A stretch of DNA of 64,000 bases from Sedimentibacter acidaminivorans (GTDB taxonomy: Bacteria > Bacillota > Clostridia > Tissierellales > Sedimentibacteraceae). The translations under genes and the position numbers were made by a program. The notes beneath the pieces were generated by a model. It searched no databases. It saw nothing but the letters and a program-made list of their open reading frames with translations, and was not told the DNA's origin. Location of the stretch: NCBI RefSeq assembly GCF_017873955.1, contig NZ_JAGGKS010000002.1:372001-436000 (forward strand), read 5' to 3'. Position 1 is the stretch's first letter. Every line of letters starts with the position of its first letter. Shown here piece by piece: positions 34,311 to 43,296 of the stretch.

Positions 34311-34907
34311 TTAACCTTCTATTTTTATTTTGCTATTATAAACATCTAAATTTAATTCACCCATAAGCTTACTTGAAATTAGTCCTGTAATCATAGAATC
34401 ACTAACATTAACTAAAGTTCTTGCCATGTCTATCAATGGTTCTATTGCAATTAACAATCCTACTAATCCTACCGGCAAACCCATAGCAGGTAAAACTATT
34501 AAAGAAGCAAATGTAGCTCCACCTCCTACACCAGCTATTCCAAATGAAGATAAAGTTGTTACTAAAATTAACTTAATTAAAAATGTAGCTGCCATTTTAC
34601 CTAATTTTTTAGAATCCTGATTTATTATAGCAGATGTAATCGAAATAAAAATCAATGGAATTACAATCATGCTTAAAAGTCTTACATAACCAGTTCCTAT
34701 AACTGAAAACCATGAATTGGACTGCTTTACAACATCTGATGAAGCTCCATACTTTAATTGAAGTATAGTTCCAAAGATAATTCCTATTGTCAATGCTAAA
34801 ATAACTCTAATTGTAAAAGATACCCTCTTTTTCTTTAGTAATACTAATCCGAATATTACAGCTAACAAGATGATAATATTTATTACTACTAATATATTTG
34901 TATTCAT
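34311..34907 (-). pseudogene. Dicarboxylate/cystine symporter with internal deletion
   Basis: A 198-codon ORF with a good ribosome binding site (AAGGAGAA). The N-terminal half (to about residue 118) shows the first helices of a DAACS-family (GltP/TcyP-like) symporter, including YVRLLSMIVIPLIFISITSAI. It then jumps in frame to FGIAGVGGGATFASLIVLPA and the C-terminal IEPLIDMARTLVNVSDSM. Intact members are about 400-460 residues, so roughly half is missing, including central transport helices. It is open from start to stop but unlikely to transport. Confidence 0.75.
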
Positions 34908-34994
34908 ACTATTCTCCTTAATTTTTTATATTATTTATTTTGTTACCATTTTCAATCCTTGCTTTCACCACCTTTTTTATTTAATAAAAAACAA

Positions 34995-35034
34995 AAAATC
35001 CCTGCCTCTGATTACACTCAGAGGAAGAGATTTA
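34995..35034 (-). terminator. Leader terminator upstream of symporter
   Basis: CCTCTGA and TCAGAGG form the inner stem and AAATC/GATTT the outer one. On the reverse strand GGGATTTTTTG follows. It lies 180 bp after the BceB-type permease and 90 bp before the symporter start, so it either ends the Bce operon or is an attenuator. I recognise no known riboswitch around it. The rest of 34908-35212 is AT-rich. Confidence 0.6.
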
Positions 35035-35212
35035 ACTCAGCGATCGTTTAACTTATTAAAAAAATATGTTTAATATATTATATATATTTTTACCATAGAA
35101 TTATGAAGATATTATGAAGAAAACTATTTTTATTAGAAATTTTAAATATGTTCTTTATAATAATTTCAAATTATTAGTAAAGTGTTATAATATCAACGGT
35201 ATAACAAAACCA

Positions 35213-37234
35213 TCAGCTGTTTCTAACTATATTTTTAGATCCTACATAGGTTGCATAAAAGTATCCACCATATATTATAACAAGAGCTAAAGATATCATA
35301 AGTGAAGAACTCCCTATTATACTACTGCTGTAAGCACTAAAAATTCTGTTTATTACAATCATTCCAACTATTGAATGAATAATTGCTAAAGCTAAAGGTA
35401 CCATAAAATATATTAAATTTTGTTGAAGTATTGCTTTATTTATTAATTTGTCAGTAACACCGATTTTCTTAAGAGTGTTATATCTATTAAGGCTATCGCT
35501 TATATCAGACAATTGTTGCAATGCGAGTACAGCCGCGCTTGATACTAGAAAAACTATACCTAAATATACACCCAGAAATACAATCATTGTTGTTGAACCG
35601 TGTACTCTTAAATGTACATCTTCTATTGTATTTCCGACAACTTGAATAGAGGTATATTCCACATTCTCTGAAATGTCATTTAAGAAGTTGGAGAATATTT
35701 CTTCTGATTGTTTAGGGTCTTTACTTTCAAACATTACATTGAATCCTGTGGAATACAAATTTAGCTCTCCTGAGAAGTTGTCAGGGACAATTAAATAGAA
35801 GAAATCCAAATAAGATCCTGTAGTAACTATATTTTCCTTTATGGGAACTTCATTCTTAATTGAGTAAACTTTATTGTCTATATTTATAGTGCTTTCATTT
35901 TTCATAAAACTTTCTAGAGCACTATTCATTTGTTCATAGTTGGACACTACTATTACTTCATCTTCACTTATATTAATAGGGGACTGCCCTTTTAATTGTA
36001 TGACCCTATTATAATCAGATAATTTTATAGTAGACACAGGTCCATCTAAATAGTTTTCTTCAAAATCCTTTTTTTCTGTCTCCGTTAAATATTTATTTAG
36101 CAAGTCACTTATTGTTATATTAAGTTTATATTCTTTAAAAAAGACATGTTTTTCATAATTATCATATTTAAAATTCATTAAGTCCATATATTCTTTAATA
36201 TCTTTTATCTTTTGATCTTCTTTATTGATATAAAGTTGGCTTGAAGCATCAAAAGAAGTATTTCCCTTTATCAACTTATCATAACTACCTTTAAAGCTGA
36301 ACATAGTAAATAAAAGTGTTATTGTTAAAAAGATCATAAGGCATATGACAGTCATTGATAAAAAGTTAGTATTTATCTTGTTATTTATTTGTCTTAGAAC
36401 AAATATATTTAAATCTTTAAAATATATTTTTCTATTCTTTTGCACAGCATGGATAAAGAAATTAGAGAGGCTGAAAAAGAATAACAGAGTTCCTATAATT
36501 CCCATCAATATAGAAACTATAAACAAAATATTTTCAGGATTTAATCCTATTTTCAATATTAGTGTATATGCAACTACCAATGTTACTACAGATAAAAGAA
36601 ATATAACTATTGAGAGAAAGGGACTTTTCAGCTTTATTTTTTCATTTTTCTTTGATGCATTTAGCATATCAATCAACTTATATTTAGAAATAGTTCTCTG
36701 GTTGAGGATCATTACTAAAAGAAACATAATGCTAAAGTATACAGTAGTTTTTATCACTGCACTTACTGAAATAATAAACTTGAATTTGCTTATATTAACG
36801 ACTAAAAGTTTTGCTGTTATAATCGACAGACCTTGAGATACTAAAATTCCAAGTATAACTCCAACAACTAGAGATATCAGGCCGATTATGATAGTTTCAA
36901 TAATTAATATTTGCGAAATTTTACCTTTAGGCATACCTAATATCATATATATGCCTAGCTCTTTTTTTCTCTTTTTTATTAAGAAATTATTAGCATAAGC
37001 TATAAGTCCACCTAGAACAAAGGCTACAAATACAGATGCTCCAGCTATGAGCTTGTTTAATGTTGACATAAACGCAATAGTATTTTTACCCATTTCAAGC
37101 ATTGAATTTTGAGCTTCGATAGAATTGAAACTGTAAAATATACATACTGCAAAAGTTAAGGTAATAAAATATATGAAATAATCTTTAAAGCTTCTTTTTA
37201 CATTATTTAATGAAATTTTAGAAAACATCTCCAC
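35213..37234 (-). CDS. BceB-type ABC transporter permease (FtsX-like)
   Basis: About 673 residues. The reading frame opens at a GTG at 37240, but the best-spaced start after GGAGG is the GTG at 37234 (the ATG at 37228 is also possible). Ten membrane helices are expected: one, then an FtsX block (about 60-300), a large extracytoplasmic domain (about 315-530) that senses peptides in BceB relatives, and a second FtsX block at the C terminus. The motif LIKKRKKELGIYMILGMPKGKI is typical. It overlaps the ATPase gene by about 17 bp. It likely detects or removes bacitracin-like peptides. Confidence 0.87.
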   Translation of the reverse strand: MEMFSKISLNNVKRSFKDYFIYFITLTFAVCIFYSFNSIEAQNSMLEMGKNTIAFMSTLNKLIAGASVFVAFVLGGLIAYANNFLIKKRKKELGIYMILGMPKGKISQILIIETIIIGLISLVVGVILGILVSQGLSIITAKLLVVNISKFKFIISVSAVIKTTVYFSIMFLLVMILNQRTISKYKLIDMLNASKKNEKIKLKSPFLSIVIFLLSVVTLVVAYTLILKIGLNPENILFIVSILMGIIGTLLFFFSLSNFFIHAVQKNRKIYFKDLNIFVLRQINNKINTNFLSMTVICLMIFLTITLLFTMFSFKGSYDKLIKGNTSFDASSQLYINKEDQKIKDIKEYMDLMNFKYDNYEKHVFFKEYKLNITISDLLNKYLTETEKKDFEENYLDGPVSTIKLSDYNRVIQLKGQSPINISEDEVIVVSNYEQMNSALESFMKNESTINIDNKVYSIKNEVPIKENIVTTGSYLDFFYLIVPDNFSGELNLYSTGFNVMFESKDPKQSEEIFSNFLNDISENVEYTSIQVVGNTIEDVHLRVHGSTTMIVFLGVYLGIVFLVSSAAVLALQQLSDISDSLNRYNTLKKIGVTDKLINKAILQQNLIYFMVPLALAIIHSIVGMIVINRIFSAYSSSIIGSSSLMISLALVIIYGGYFYATYVGSKNIVRNS

Positions 37235-37985
37235 TATCACCTCCTAACAAGGTTACAATTTCAATTATCTTATTAAAGAATTCTTTTCTTGTATCTCTCC
37301 CACGTATTAACTCATTAAAAATCCTGCCATCTTTTATAAATAAGATTCTATGTGCATAACTAGCTGTAAAGGCATCATGAGTAACCATCAGTATTGTAGA
37401 TTGAAATTCTTTGTTCAACTTTTCAAATGAATCCAAAAGCAATCTTGACGATTTAGAGTCTAATGCACCAGTAGGTTCATCAGCCAGTATGAGTGAGGGT
37501 TCTGTAACCAAGGCTCTTGCCGACGCTACTCTTTGTTTTTGCCCTCCTGACATTTGAAAGGGATATTTTTTTAGAACATCAGTAATTTCAAGTTTCCCCG
37601 CAATATTTTTAATAATATTGTCTATTTCGGTATTTTTTCTTTTTTGTATTGTTAAAGCTAAAGCTATATTTTCATAGGCGGTTAAAGTGTCAAGAAGGTT
37701 AAAATCCTGAAATATAAAACCCAATTCATCGCGTCTGAATTTTTCTATGTCCTTTACTTTTAAAGTTGTAATATCCTGACCATTTATAATAATATGTCCT
37801 GTTGTAACATTATCAATAGTTGAAATACAATTTAAAATGGTAGTTTTGCCACTGCCTGATGGGCCCATTATTCCTACAAACTCTCCTTTATCTACCTTGA
37901 AGCTTATATTATCAATTGCCTTTGTTGTATTACCTTTATTGCCATAGTATTTTTCTATCTTTTCAACGTTTAATATATTTTGCAT
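37218..37985 (-). CDS. BceA-type ABC transporter ATP-binding protein
   Basis: The frame opens at 38024, but GGGGAA before the ATG at 37985 (MQNILNVEKIEKYYG) gives a 255-residue protein. Walker A is GPSGSGKTT, the Q-loop is IFQDFNLLDTLTAYEN, the signature is MSGGQKQRVASARAL, and Walker B is LILADEPTGALD with H in VTHDA. It powers the adjoining FtsX-type permease. The 3' end overlaps the permease start. It is downstream of the small anchored protein gene in the same operon. Confidence 0.92.
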   Translation of the reverse strand: MQNILNVEKIEKYYGNKGNTTKAIDNISFKVDKGEFVGIMGPSGSGKTTILNCISTIDNVTTGHIIINGQDITTLKVKDIEKFRRDELGFIFQDFNLLDTLTAYENIALALTIQKRKNTEIDNIIKNIAGKLEITDVLKKYPFQMSGGQKQRVASARALVTEPSLILADEPTGALDSKSSRLLLDSFEKLNKEFQSTILMVTHDAFTASYAHRILFIKDGRIFNELIRGRDTRKEFFNKIIEIVTLLGGDSGDVF

Positions 37986-38046
37986 TGTTATTCCCCTATA
38001 ATTTAATTTGTTTGATAAACTCAATTTGATCCATATACATGTATCT

Positions 38047-38466
38047 CTATTTTTTTACATCAAATTCGACGCGGGTCTCTACAATTCTCTTACCACCTGA
38101 ATAAATAGTTACACCGTAATGACCTTCTTCAAGATCTTCTGGAACTGATAGCTTAACAGAGAAGTATCCATCATTGTTTATCTCTACATTTTCTTCAACT
38201 AAAAATCTGTTTTCTGTTGCAATTTTGCCTTTATACCATACTACATCTGCCTTTTTAACCCAAAATCTGTTACCTTTTGCAGAAAAATAAACAGTATCCT
38301 CTGGTGAAAACTCAGTAGTTATATCTACAGGATTCCCCTTCTTGGCATCGATATTTTTTGATACAACGCCATCTACAATCTTAGGACCGTTATAGTAATT
38401 ATAACCAAAGTAGCCTATGATTAATAAAAGAATGACTGCAATAATTGTGATTGATATTTTTTTCAA
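38047..38466 (-). CDS. Small membrane-anchored beta protein in Bce operon
   Basis: A 139-residue protein with TTG start eight bases after AGGAGG. A single N-terminal membrane segment (about 5-22) leads to an extracytoplasmic beta-sandwich-like domain with GHYGVTIYSGGKRIVE near its end. It lies 61 bp before the ATPase gene on the same strand. I do not recognise the family. A role in detecting peptide or in shielding the transporter is an inference from position only. Confidence 0.65.
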   Translation of the reverse strand: MKKISITIIAVILLLIIGYFGYNYYNGPKIVDGVVSKNIDAKKGNPVDITTEFSPEDTVYFSAKGNRFWVKKADVVWYKGKIATENRFLVEENVEINNDGYFSVKLSVPEDLEEGHYGVTIYSGGKRIVETRVEFDVKK

Positions 38467-38595
38467 TTTAAATTCCTCCTAAATTTATTTTCATTTGCAT
38501 GCTTATTATAACAGGGGTACTTATGATTACATATTTGTTTACATTTTATTAAGGTTACATTTTTGCAAGGTTAGAAGTATATTGAAATTTTTAAA

Positions 38596-38643
38596 AATAA
38601 CGAGGTCACAGTTACTACATGCAGTAGTTGTGACCTCGTTATT
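38596..38643 (-). terminator. Strong terminator between BceS and transporter genes
   Basis: A 15-bp perfect stem (AATAACGAGGTCACA with its complement) plus a 5-bp inner stem, 10 bases after the kinase stop. Its reverse-strand T-run is short. It separates the regulator genes from the transporter genes, which then probably have their own promoter at about 38470-38590. Confidence 0.65.
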
Positions 38644-38653
38644 ATAAAATTAA

Positions 38654-39667
38654 TCAGCTCATTAAGTTAACTTTGCCTAAAGGAAAGATAATACAAACCT
38701 TTGTTCCTTCACCAATAATCGAAGTTAAGTTTAGTCCTAAGCCAAGCTGATCAGAAAGCTTTTTGCACAAGTAAAGTCCAATTCCAGTAGACTTGCCAAA
38801 CCTTCTTCCATTTTCTCCAGTAAAGCCTTTTTCGAAAACTCTGTTTATATCATTATCTATAATACCTATGCCATTATCCTCTATTGTAAGAACAACATTA
38901 TTTTCATTTTTAACAGAGTATACTTTTACCATTCCATCCTTTTCTCTGATGTATTTAATGGAATTTCCTATCACTTGATTTAGAATGAATTCTAACCATT
39001 TAACATCGCCATACACAGTGCCTTCTACAGCTTCTATATCGATAGAAATTCTTTTACTTATAAAGTCTCTGGAATTTCTTTTTATGACGTTTCTTACTAG
39101 GGTATTTAAAGAAACCTCTTTAATAACGTAATCCTTGCTTACATTATTACTTCTAGCGTAATATAATACCTGTTCAATGTATTCTTCAACTTTCTTTATT
39201 TCATAATTAATGTTTTTGGTAACTTCATTTTGATTATTTTCTATAATTAGTCTTGCTGAGGCAATAGGAGTCTTTATCTCATGCACCCAGGTTTCTATAT
39301 ATTCTCTATATTCACTTTCCATATCTCTATATTTCTTTACATGTTCATGCATATCCCTATTAGCATGTTTTAACAGATCATATAATAATTTTCCTTCTAT
39401 AAATTCCGGTTCTTTAATGATCTCAGATAACAGATATTTTTTATCCAAATCATCCATTATATTAGTAACTTCATTGTAAAAGTTTTTTTGCTTAATAAAC
39501 TCTGTAATCATATAAGAAAAAACAGGAAGGAACCATATGCAAAAAATCAGAATAATTATATTAACCCTAATGTCAATAAGTAGCATAATGCTGCACATTA
39601 TAGCAAATAACATAAAATTTATCAACAAGAATAATGTTCTATCTTTAAAATAATCCTTTAATTTCAT
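38654..39667 (-). CDS. BceS-type sensor histidine kinase
   Basis: A 337-residue kinase with two membrane helices in the first 57 residues and almost no extracytoplasmic loop, as in intramembrane-sensing (BceS) kinases. The phosphoacceptor H129 lies in ETWVHEIKTPIASARL. HATPase motifs are QVIGNSIKYI, EDNGIGI and GFTGENGRRFGKSTGIGLYLCKKL. The ATG overlaps the regulator stop by four bases. Such kinases get their signal through the BceAB transporter encoded just downstream. Confidence 0.92.
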   Translation of the reverse strand: MKLKDYFKDRTLFLLINFMLFAIMCSIMLLIDIRVNIIILIFCIWFLPVFSYMITEFIKQKNFYNEVTNIMDDLDKKYLLSEIIKEPEFIEGKLLYDLLKHANRDMHEHVKKYRDMESEYREYIETWVHEIKTPIASARLIIENNQNEVTKNINYEIKKVEEYIEQVLYYARSNNVSKDYVIKEVSLNTLVRNVIKRNSRDFISKRISIDIEAVEGTVYGDVKWLEFILNQVIGNSIKYIREKDGMVKVYSVKNENNVVLTIEDNGIGIIDNDINRVFEKGFTGENGRRFGKSTGIGLYLCKKLSDQLGLGLNLTSIIGEGTKVCIIFPLGKVNLMS

Positions 39668-40332
39668 GGTAATATATATCCTAATCCACGTCTTGTCTCT
39701 ATGTTTTCTTTCATTCCCACTTCTTCAAGTTTTTTTCTTAATCGTGTTACATTTACGGATAAATTATTATCATCTACAAAACTATCTGAATTCCACATGA
39801 AGTCCATTAGATCATCCCTTGAAACTATTTTCCCTTTGTTTTTAATCAAGCATGAAAGTATTTTAATTTCATTTTTTGTCAGTTCAGAAGAAATGCCTTT
39901 ATATATAATAGACCCATTAGACAAATTAAACTTTAGGTCGTTATAAGTAATTAAATCTTGAGTTTTAACTCCGTGAACCCTTCTTAATATAGAGGTTATT
40001 CTTGCTAATAGAACCTGAGTATTATATGGTTTTGTAACAAAATCATCGGCACCTAAATTCATACTCATAAGTTCATCCATCTCGTTATCCCTACTTGTAA
40101 CTACTATAATAGGAACATCCGAGCTTTTTCTTATTTCTCTACATATATAGTATCCATCAAATACCGGCAGGTTTATGTCTAGAAGTATTAAATCAGGTTC
40201 TTCTCTTAGAGTATAATCAACAATATTTTGAAAGTTTGTTGGAGCAACAGTCTCATATCCATATTTGGTTAGAAAGGTTCTAAGTTCTTCTCTTATGGTT
40301 TCAGTATCTTCTATAATAATTATTTTTGCCAT
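39664..40332 (-). CDS. BceR-type OmpR-family response regulator
   Basis: The frame opens at 40392, but GGAGGGG before the ATG at 40332 (MAKIIIIEDTETIREE) fixes the start, giving 222 residues. The receiver has the acidic pair E8/D9, phosphoacceptor D52 in LILLDINLP and K in FVTKPYN. The winged helix contains LTKNEIKILSCLIKNKGKIVSRDDLMD and ETRRGLGYIL. It should activate the transporter operon in response to peptide antibiotics. Confidence 0.93.
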   Translation of the reverse strand: MAKIIIIEDTETIREELRTFLTKYGYETVAPTNFQNIVDYTLREEPDLILLDINLPVFDGYYICREIRKSSDVPIIVVTSRDNEMDELMSMNLGADDFVTKPYNTQVLLARITSILRRVHGVKTQDLITYNDLKFNLSNGSIIYKGISSELTKNEIKILSCLIKNKGKIVSRDDLMDFMWNSDSFVDDNNLSVNVTRLRKKLEEVGMKENIETRRGLGYILP

Positions 40333-40448
40333 AGTCACCCCTCCTACTATAAAATTTATTAGCTTAAAGACATTATAATTGATTATAACCATTTATGCAA
40401 AAAAAATATATATATAATTAATTTTTAAAATAATTATTGACATAATAA

Positions 40449-40996
40449 AGCAACGGGAGAGCCTCATACCCCCTGAAGTACTTATTAGCCAAATGCCAAT
40501 TCAAAAAAATCATACGTTACTCGATGTCGGTGCCGGCTCAGGTTTTTTTACAATTCCAATGGCAGAAAGTACATCTAGCAAAGTGTACGCTTTGGATCCT
40601 GATAAACGTATGCTCAGTGTTATATAAGAAAAGGCTAAAGAAAAAGGACTTACAAATATTGAAACGATTCAAGATTATCTTGAAAATTCAAGTATTCAAA
40701 ATGACAGTATTGATTTTGTTATGGCATCCTTAATACTCCACGAAGTGAGTTCTCTAACAAAAGCACTCTCAAATTTATTTGAGGTACTAAAAACAGGAGG
40801 GCACTTGTTATGTCTAGAGTATGAAAAGGACGACTTGATAATAGAAGGACCACCAATGTCCATTCGTATTGGCTCAGAGGAACTCGAAAAAGCATTGTCA
40901 TCAATTGGCTTTGAAATAGTTAAGAAGACTAAAATTAATGATGCAATATATACTGTTTTGGCAGTTAAGAAAAATTCACTCTGTGCCCATTTTTAG
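40449..40996 (+). pseudogene. Class I SAM methyltransferase relic
   Basis: One forward frame reads from KQRESLIPPEVLISQMPIQK through the SAM-binding TLLDVGAGSGFFTIPMAE and ALDPDKRMLSVI to a TAA at about 40626, then continues in the same frame with KEKGLTNIET, FVMASLILHEV and LKTGGHLLCLEY to the end. The N terminus is missing and no start codon with a ribosome binding site remains. The C terminus runs into the end of the FtsX gene. It is a truncated gene with an internal nonsense codon. Confidence 0.78.
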
Positions 40997-42316
40997 CGCC
41001 TCGCTCATGGATATTTTCTTAAGCTTCCTTTCGCTTAAACGCTTGGCTATCTCATACACCACAAAGATCAACATGAAGCTTATCAGGACATAAAGCGGGT
41101 TCACAATCATGGGTATCACCATATTGATCATCTCCGCGACGTAACCGTACAGGTTGTTCCCGAAGGCAAGCATTAATGGTAGCCCCAGCCAGAAGCCGAT
41201 AAACACCGCTGGTGTAGAGCTGTTTAGAATCAGCTTCACCAGCTCTTTCCTGCGGTAGCCCAATATCTTAAACAGAGAGATGGTATTCCGACTCTCGTCG
41301 ATCATCAGCGACGTAACAAGAAAGAGAATAATCATACCCACCAGATAAAACTCAACTGATTGTCTTCCCTTTGGATAGCAACGAAACGCGTTGTACGGCT
41401 CCGCCCCTTCGGGAATGCCTCCATCTTGTAAATTCTGTACTTCCTTGAAGTTATACTCTAGAGGATACATATATCTCTCCAGCGCCCCCTTTTCCATCAC
41501 CACATCCATTGAGTAGTTGAAGGTAAAACCAAACATCAATATCATCGATGCTGCGCTCACACCAAGAACTAAAAACAACAGACGCGGTATGCTTCGTACC
41601 TGCTCGCGTATCCTGAATTTGGTACTGAATTTAAACCGATTCAGCCTTAGTGCGCGTTCTATAAAATTCACCTTTGCTTTTTGCTCATCGCCTTTCATCA
41701 GATTGACAGCGGTTCTTTTGAGTATCTTCCGTATAATAAAAAAACTTGACAGACCGATAAAAGCTACCGGCATCAACACGGCAAGTGCCAGGTTTAATGG
41801 CGAGAAGCTAATGCCTCTATTAGGTAGGTTGTAATGAATCAGCATAGAATCAACAACAGGCCTTACACACGGTAGCGCAAGCAACATGCCAGCGAGACCT
41901 CCCACTGCAGACAGCAATACAGGAATCGCCATATAGTGCCTCGTCAGTTCACGGCGACGGTAGCCCTGAGCATACAACGTTCCGATTACTACACTGTCAG
42001 ATTTAACTATACGCATAATCAACACGCCTACAATAATGCAGCTAAGCAGAAAAAATGCTGTCGATACAGGAAGGCTCATGGCCTGCATACTGTTTATATT
42101 TGACCAGGGCATACTAACACGCTTGTTATTATCAGCATCCAGCCATTCAGAAAGGGAATAGCCTTTTTCACTTAACAACCCGTGCAACTTTGCTGTTTGT
42201 TCATTTATATTTTTCCTGTCCTCAAAATATGCCGAATAGACCGTGACCGCCTCTGGGAACGCCACAATATCCGTACAAGAAACAATTCCGATACCAAAAC
42301 CACTGGTTGGCAGCAC
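40976..42316 (-). pseudogene. FtsX-like ABC permease, truncated by fusion
   Basis: A 446-codon ORF covering part of a large FtsX/MacB-type permease. One full FtsX block contains IGTLYAQGYRRREL; a second is shortened, with a jump at about FRCYPKGRQSVEFYLVG, before FKILGYRRKELVKL and the C-terminal helices. Intact members are around 1100 residues. The frame extends upstream without a proper start to about 42350, where it meets an ABC ATPase fragment in another frame. Codon use is richer in G and C than its neighbours, suggesting transfer. Confidence 0.72.
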
Positions 42317-42349
42317 ATCGTAAAGGTTTTTGAGTATGAAAACATAATT

Positions 42350-42488
42350 AGGTACAGCTGCTCGCCACCAGAGAGTTCCCGTGGGAAACGGTTCTTTTTG
42401 TCTGATAGTCCGACAGCAGAAAGCACATCATCTATTTCAAGTGGGTTTTTACTGATGTTCGACACAACCTCGTTCGCATCTTGAGACG
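42350..42488 (-). pseudogene. ABC ATPase fragment
   Basis: In one reverse frame the sequence reads VVSNISKNPLEIDDVLSAVG and FPRELSGGEQ, the central part and signature motif of a LolD-type ATPase. It is interrupted right at the signature and joined out of frame to the FtsX permease. Walker A, Walker B and the rest are gone. This would have been the partner of the permease. Confidence 0.75.
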
Positions 42489-42578
42489 AGTTTTGTTACC
42501 ACAGACCGGACATAAAATCCACTCGTATTTAAGCAATGTACCACTCTTTACTTGAGAATGTTTAAATATAACATCCAT
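42480..42578 (-). pseudogene. Cysteine-rich KTR protein fragment
   Basis: From the ATG at 42578 with GGGGAAG upstream, the frame reads MDVIFKHSQVKSGTLLKYEW and then ILCPVCGNKTRLKMR before it is joined to the ABC ATPase fragment. The WILCPVCGNKTR motif identifies the cysteine-rich KTR family (PF14205), small zinc-ribbon-like proteins common on Tn916/Tn1549-type conjugative elements. The second CxxC pair is lost. Confidence 0.7.
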
Positions 42579-42588
42579 GTCTTCCCCT

Positions 42589-42939
42589 TTACTTTTTTTT
42601 ATCCGTAACATTTTTCATGGCCTTGTTAACTTCTTGGTTAACAGATTCTTGATAAATGTCAGCATGAGTTTTTGAATCTTTAATTAGATCGTCACAAAAA
42701 GACGCTACATCTCTGCCAGTTACTTCTAGCACGCCTTTTCCCAAGACTACACCTTCTTCAAAAAGATCTATAATTCCCGAGAGCAAACCCGTCCCTTCGG
42801 TTAGCTCTACAGGGCCGACCTTATAAAAATATTTTTGAATCTCTTTATAAACAATCTGATAATCTTGCGGAAGCGCTTTAACACGTGCCACGTGCGCTCG
42901 CCACTCTTTTTTGCCTTCGATGATTTCTTGTATTCTCAT
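42589..42939 (-). CDS. DUF1048 family protein (second of pair)
   Basis: A 116-residue helical protein. KKEWRAHVARVKALPQDYQIVYKEIQKYFY and GLLSGIIDLFEEGVVLGKGVLEVTGRDVASFCDDLI are the DUF1048 pattern. It is a paralogue of the preceding gene. AGGAGG precedes the ATG by six bases. The order PadR-DUF1048-DUF1048-ABC ATPase-FtsX permease is a recurrent accessory unit, and the last two are now broken here. Function unknown. Confidence 0.85.
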   Translation of the reverse strand: MRIQEIIEGKKEWRAHVARVKALPQDYQIVYKEIQKYFYKVGPVELTEGTGLLSGIIDLFEEGVVLGKGVLEVTGRDVASFCDDLIKDSKTHADIYQESVNQEVNKAMKNVTDKKK

Positions 42940-42948
42940 TTTATCCTC

Positions 42949-43296
42949 CTATTTACCTAATTTTTTAGCGATATTATTGTTTAGCTGCTCTCGCCACTTG
43001 TCGCGATAAGACTTTGCCCCTTCTTCTCCAACAAGCGCTAAACAAAAACCTTTGATATCATCACCCAAAACCTCTTGAACACTCTGACCGTCCGCCGCTG
43101 TTTCTTCGAGCAAACCAAGAACACCATCAAGAATTGGCATGAGATTACGACCGGTGAAATCTGAGTATGCCCAGAGATTTGTATTAACTTTTTCCCATGC
43201 TACTTGATAATCAGCTGGTAGTTTTTTTACTCGCAATTCAAAACTTTTCATTTCTTTAGTCATGTCGCTTCCTGTAACTTTTTCCCAGAAATTCAT
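42949..43296 (-). CDS. DUF1048 family protein (first of pair)
   Basis: A 115-residue helical protein (MTKEMKSFELRVKKLPADYQ ... VLGDDIKGFCLALVGEEG), paralogous to the next gene. Its ATG overlaps the last base of the PadR stop codon, so it is translationally coupled. AGGAG precedes the start. These proteins accompany PadR regulators; their activity is unknown. Confidence 0.85.
   Translation of the reverse strand: MNFWEKVTGSDMTKEMKSFELRVKKLPADYQVAWEKVNTNLWAYSDFTGRNLMPILDGVLGLLEETAADGQSVQEVLGDDIKGFCLALVGEEGAKSYRDKWREQLNNNIAKKLGK

Larger units (their letters stand above)
34142..34475. repeat. Direct duplication, copy 2 (of 31755-32095)
   Basis: Copy 2 runs from the TetR operator into the symporter C-terminal codons. 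It is nearly identical to copy 1, and differs by retaining tetR on one side and more of the symporter on the other. Confidence 0.8.

Noticed and set aside
36345-36836. 163-codon forward ORF
   Set aside because: It is antisense to the BceB-type permease; the hydrophobic look comes from the complementary codons.
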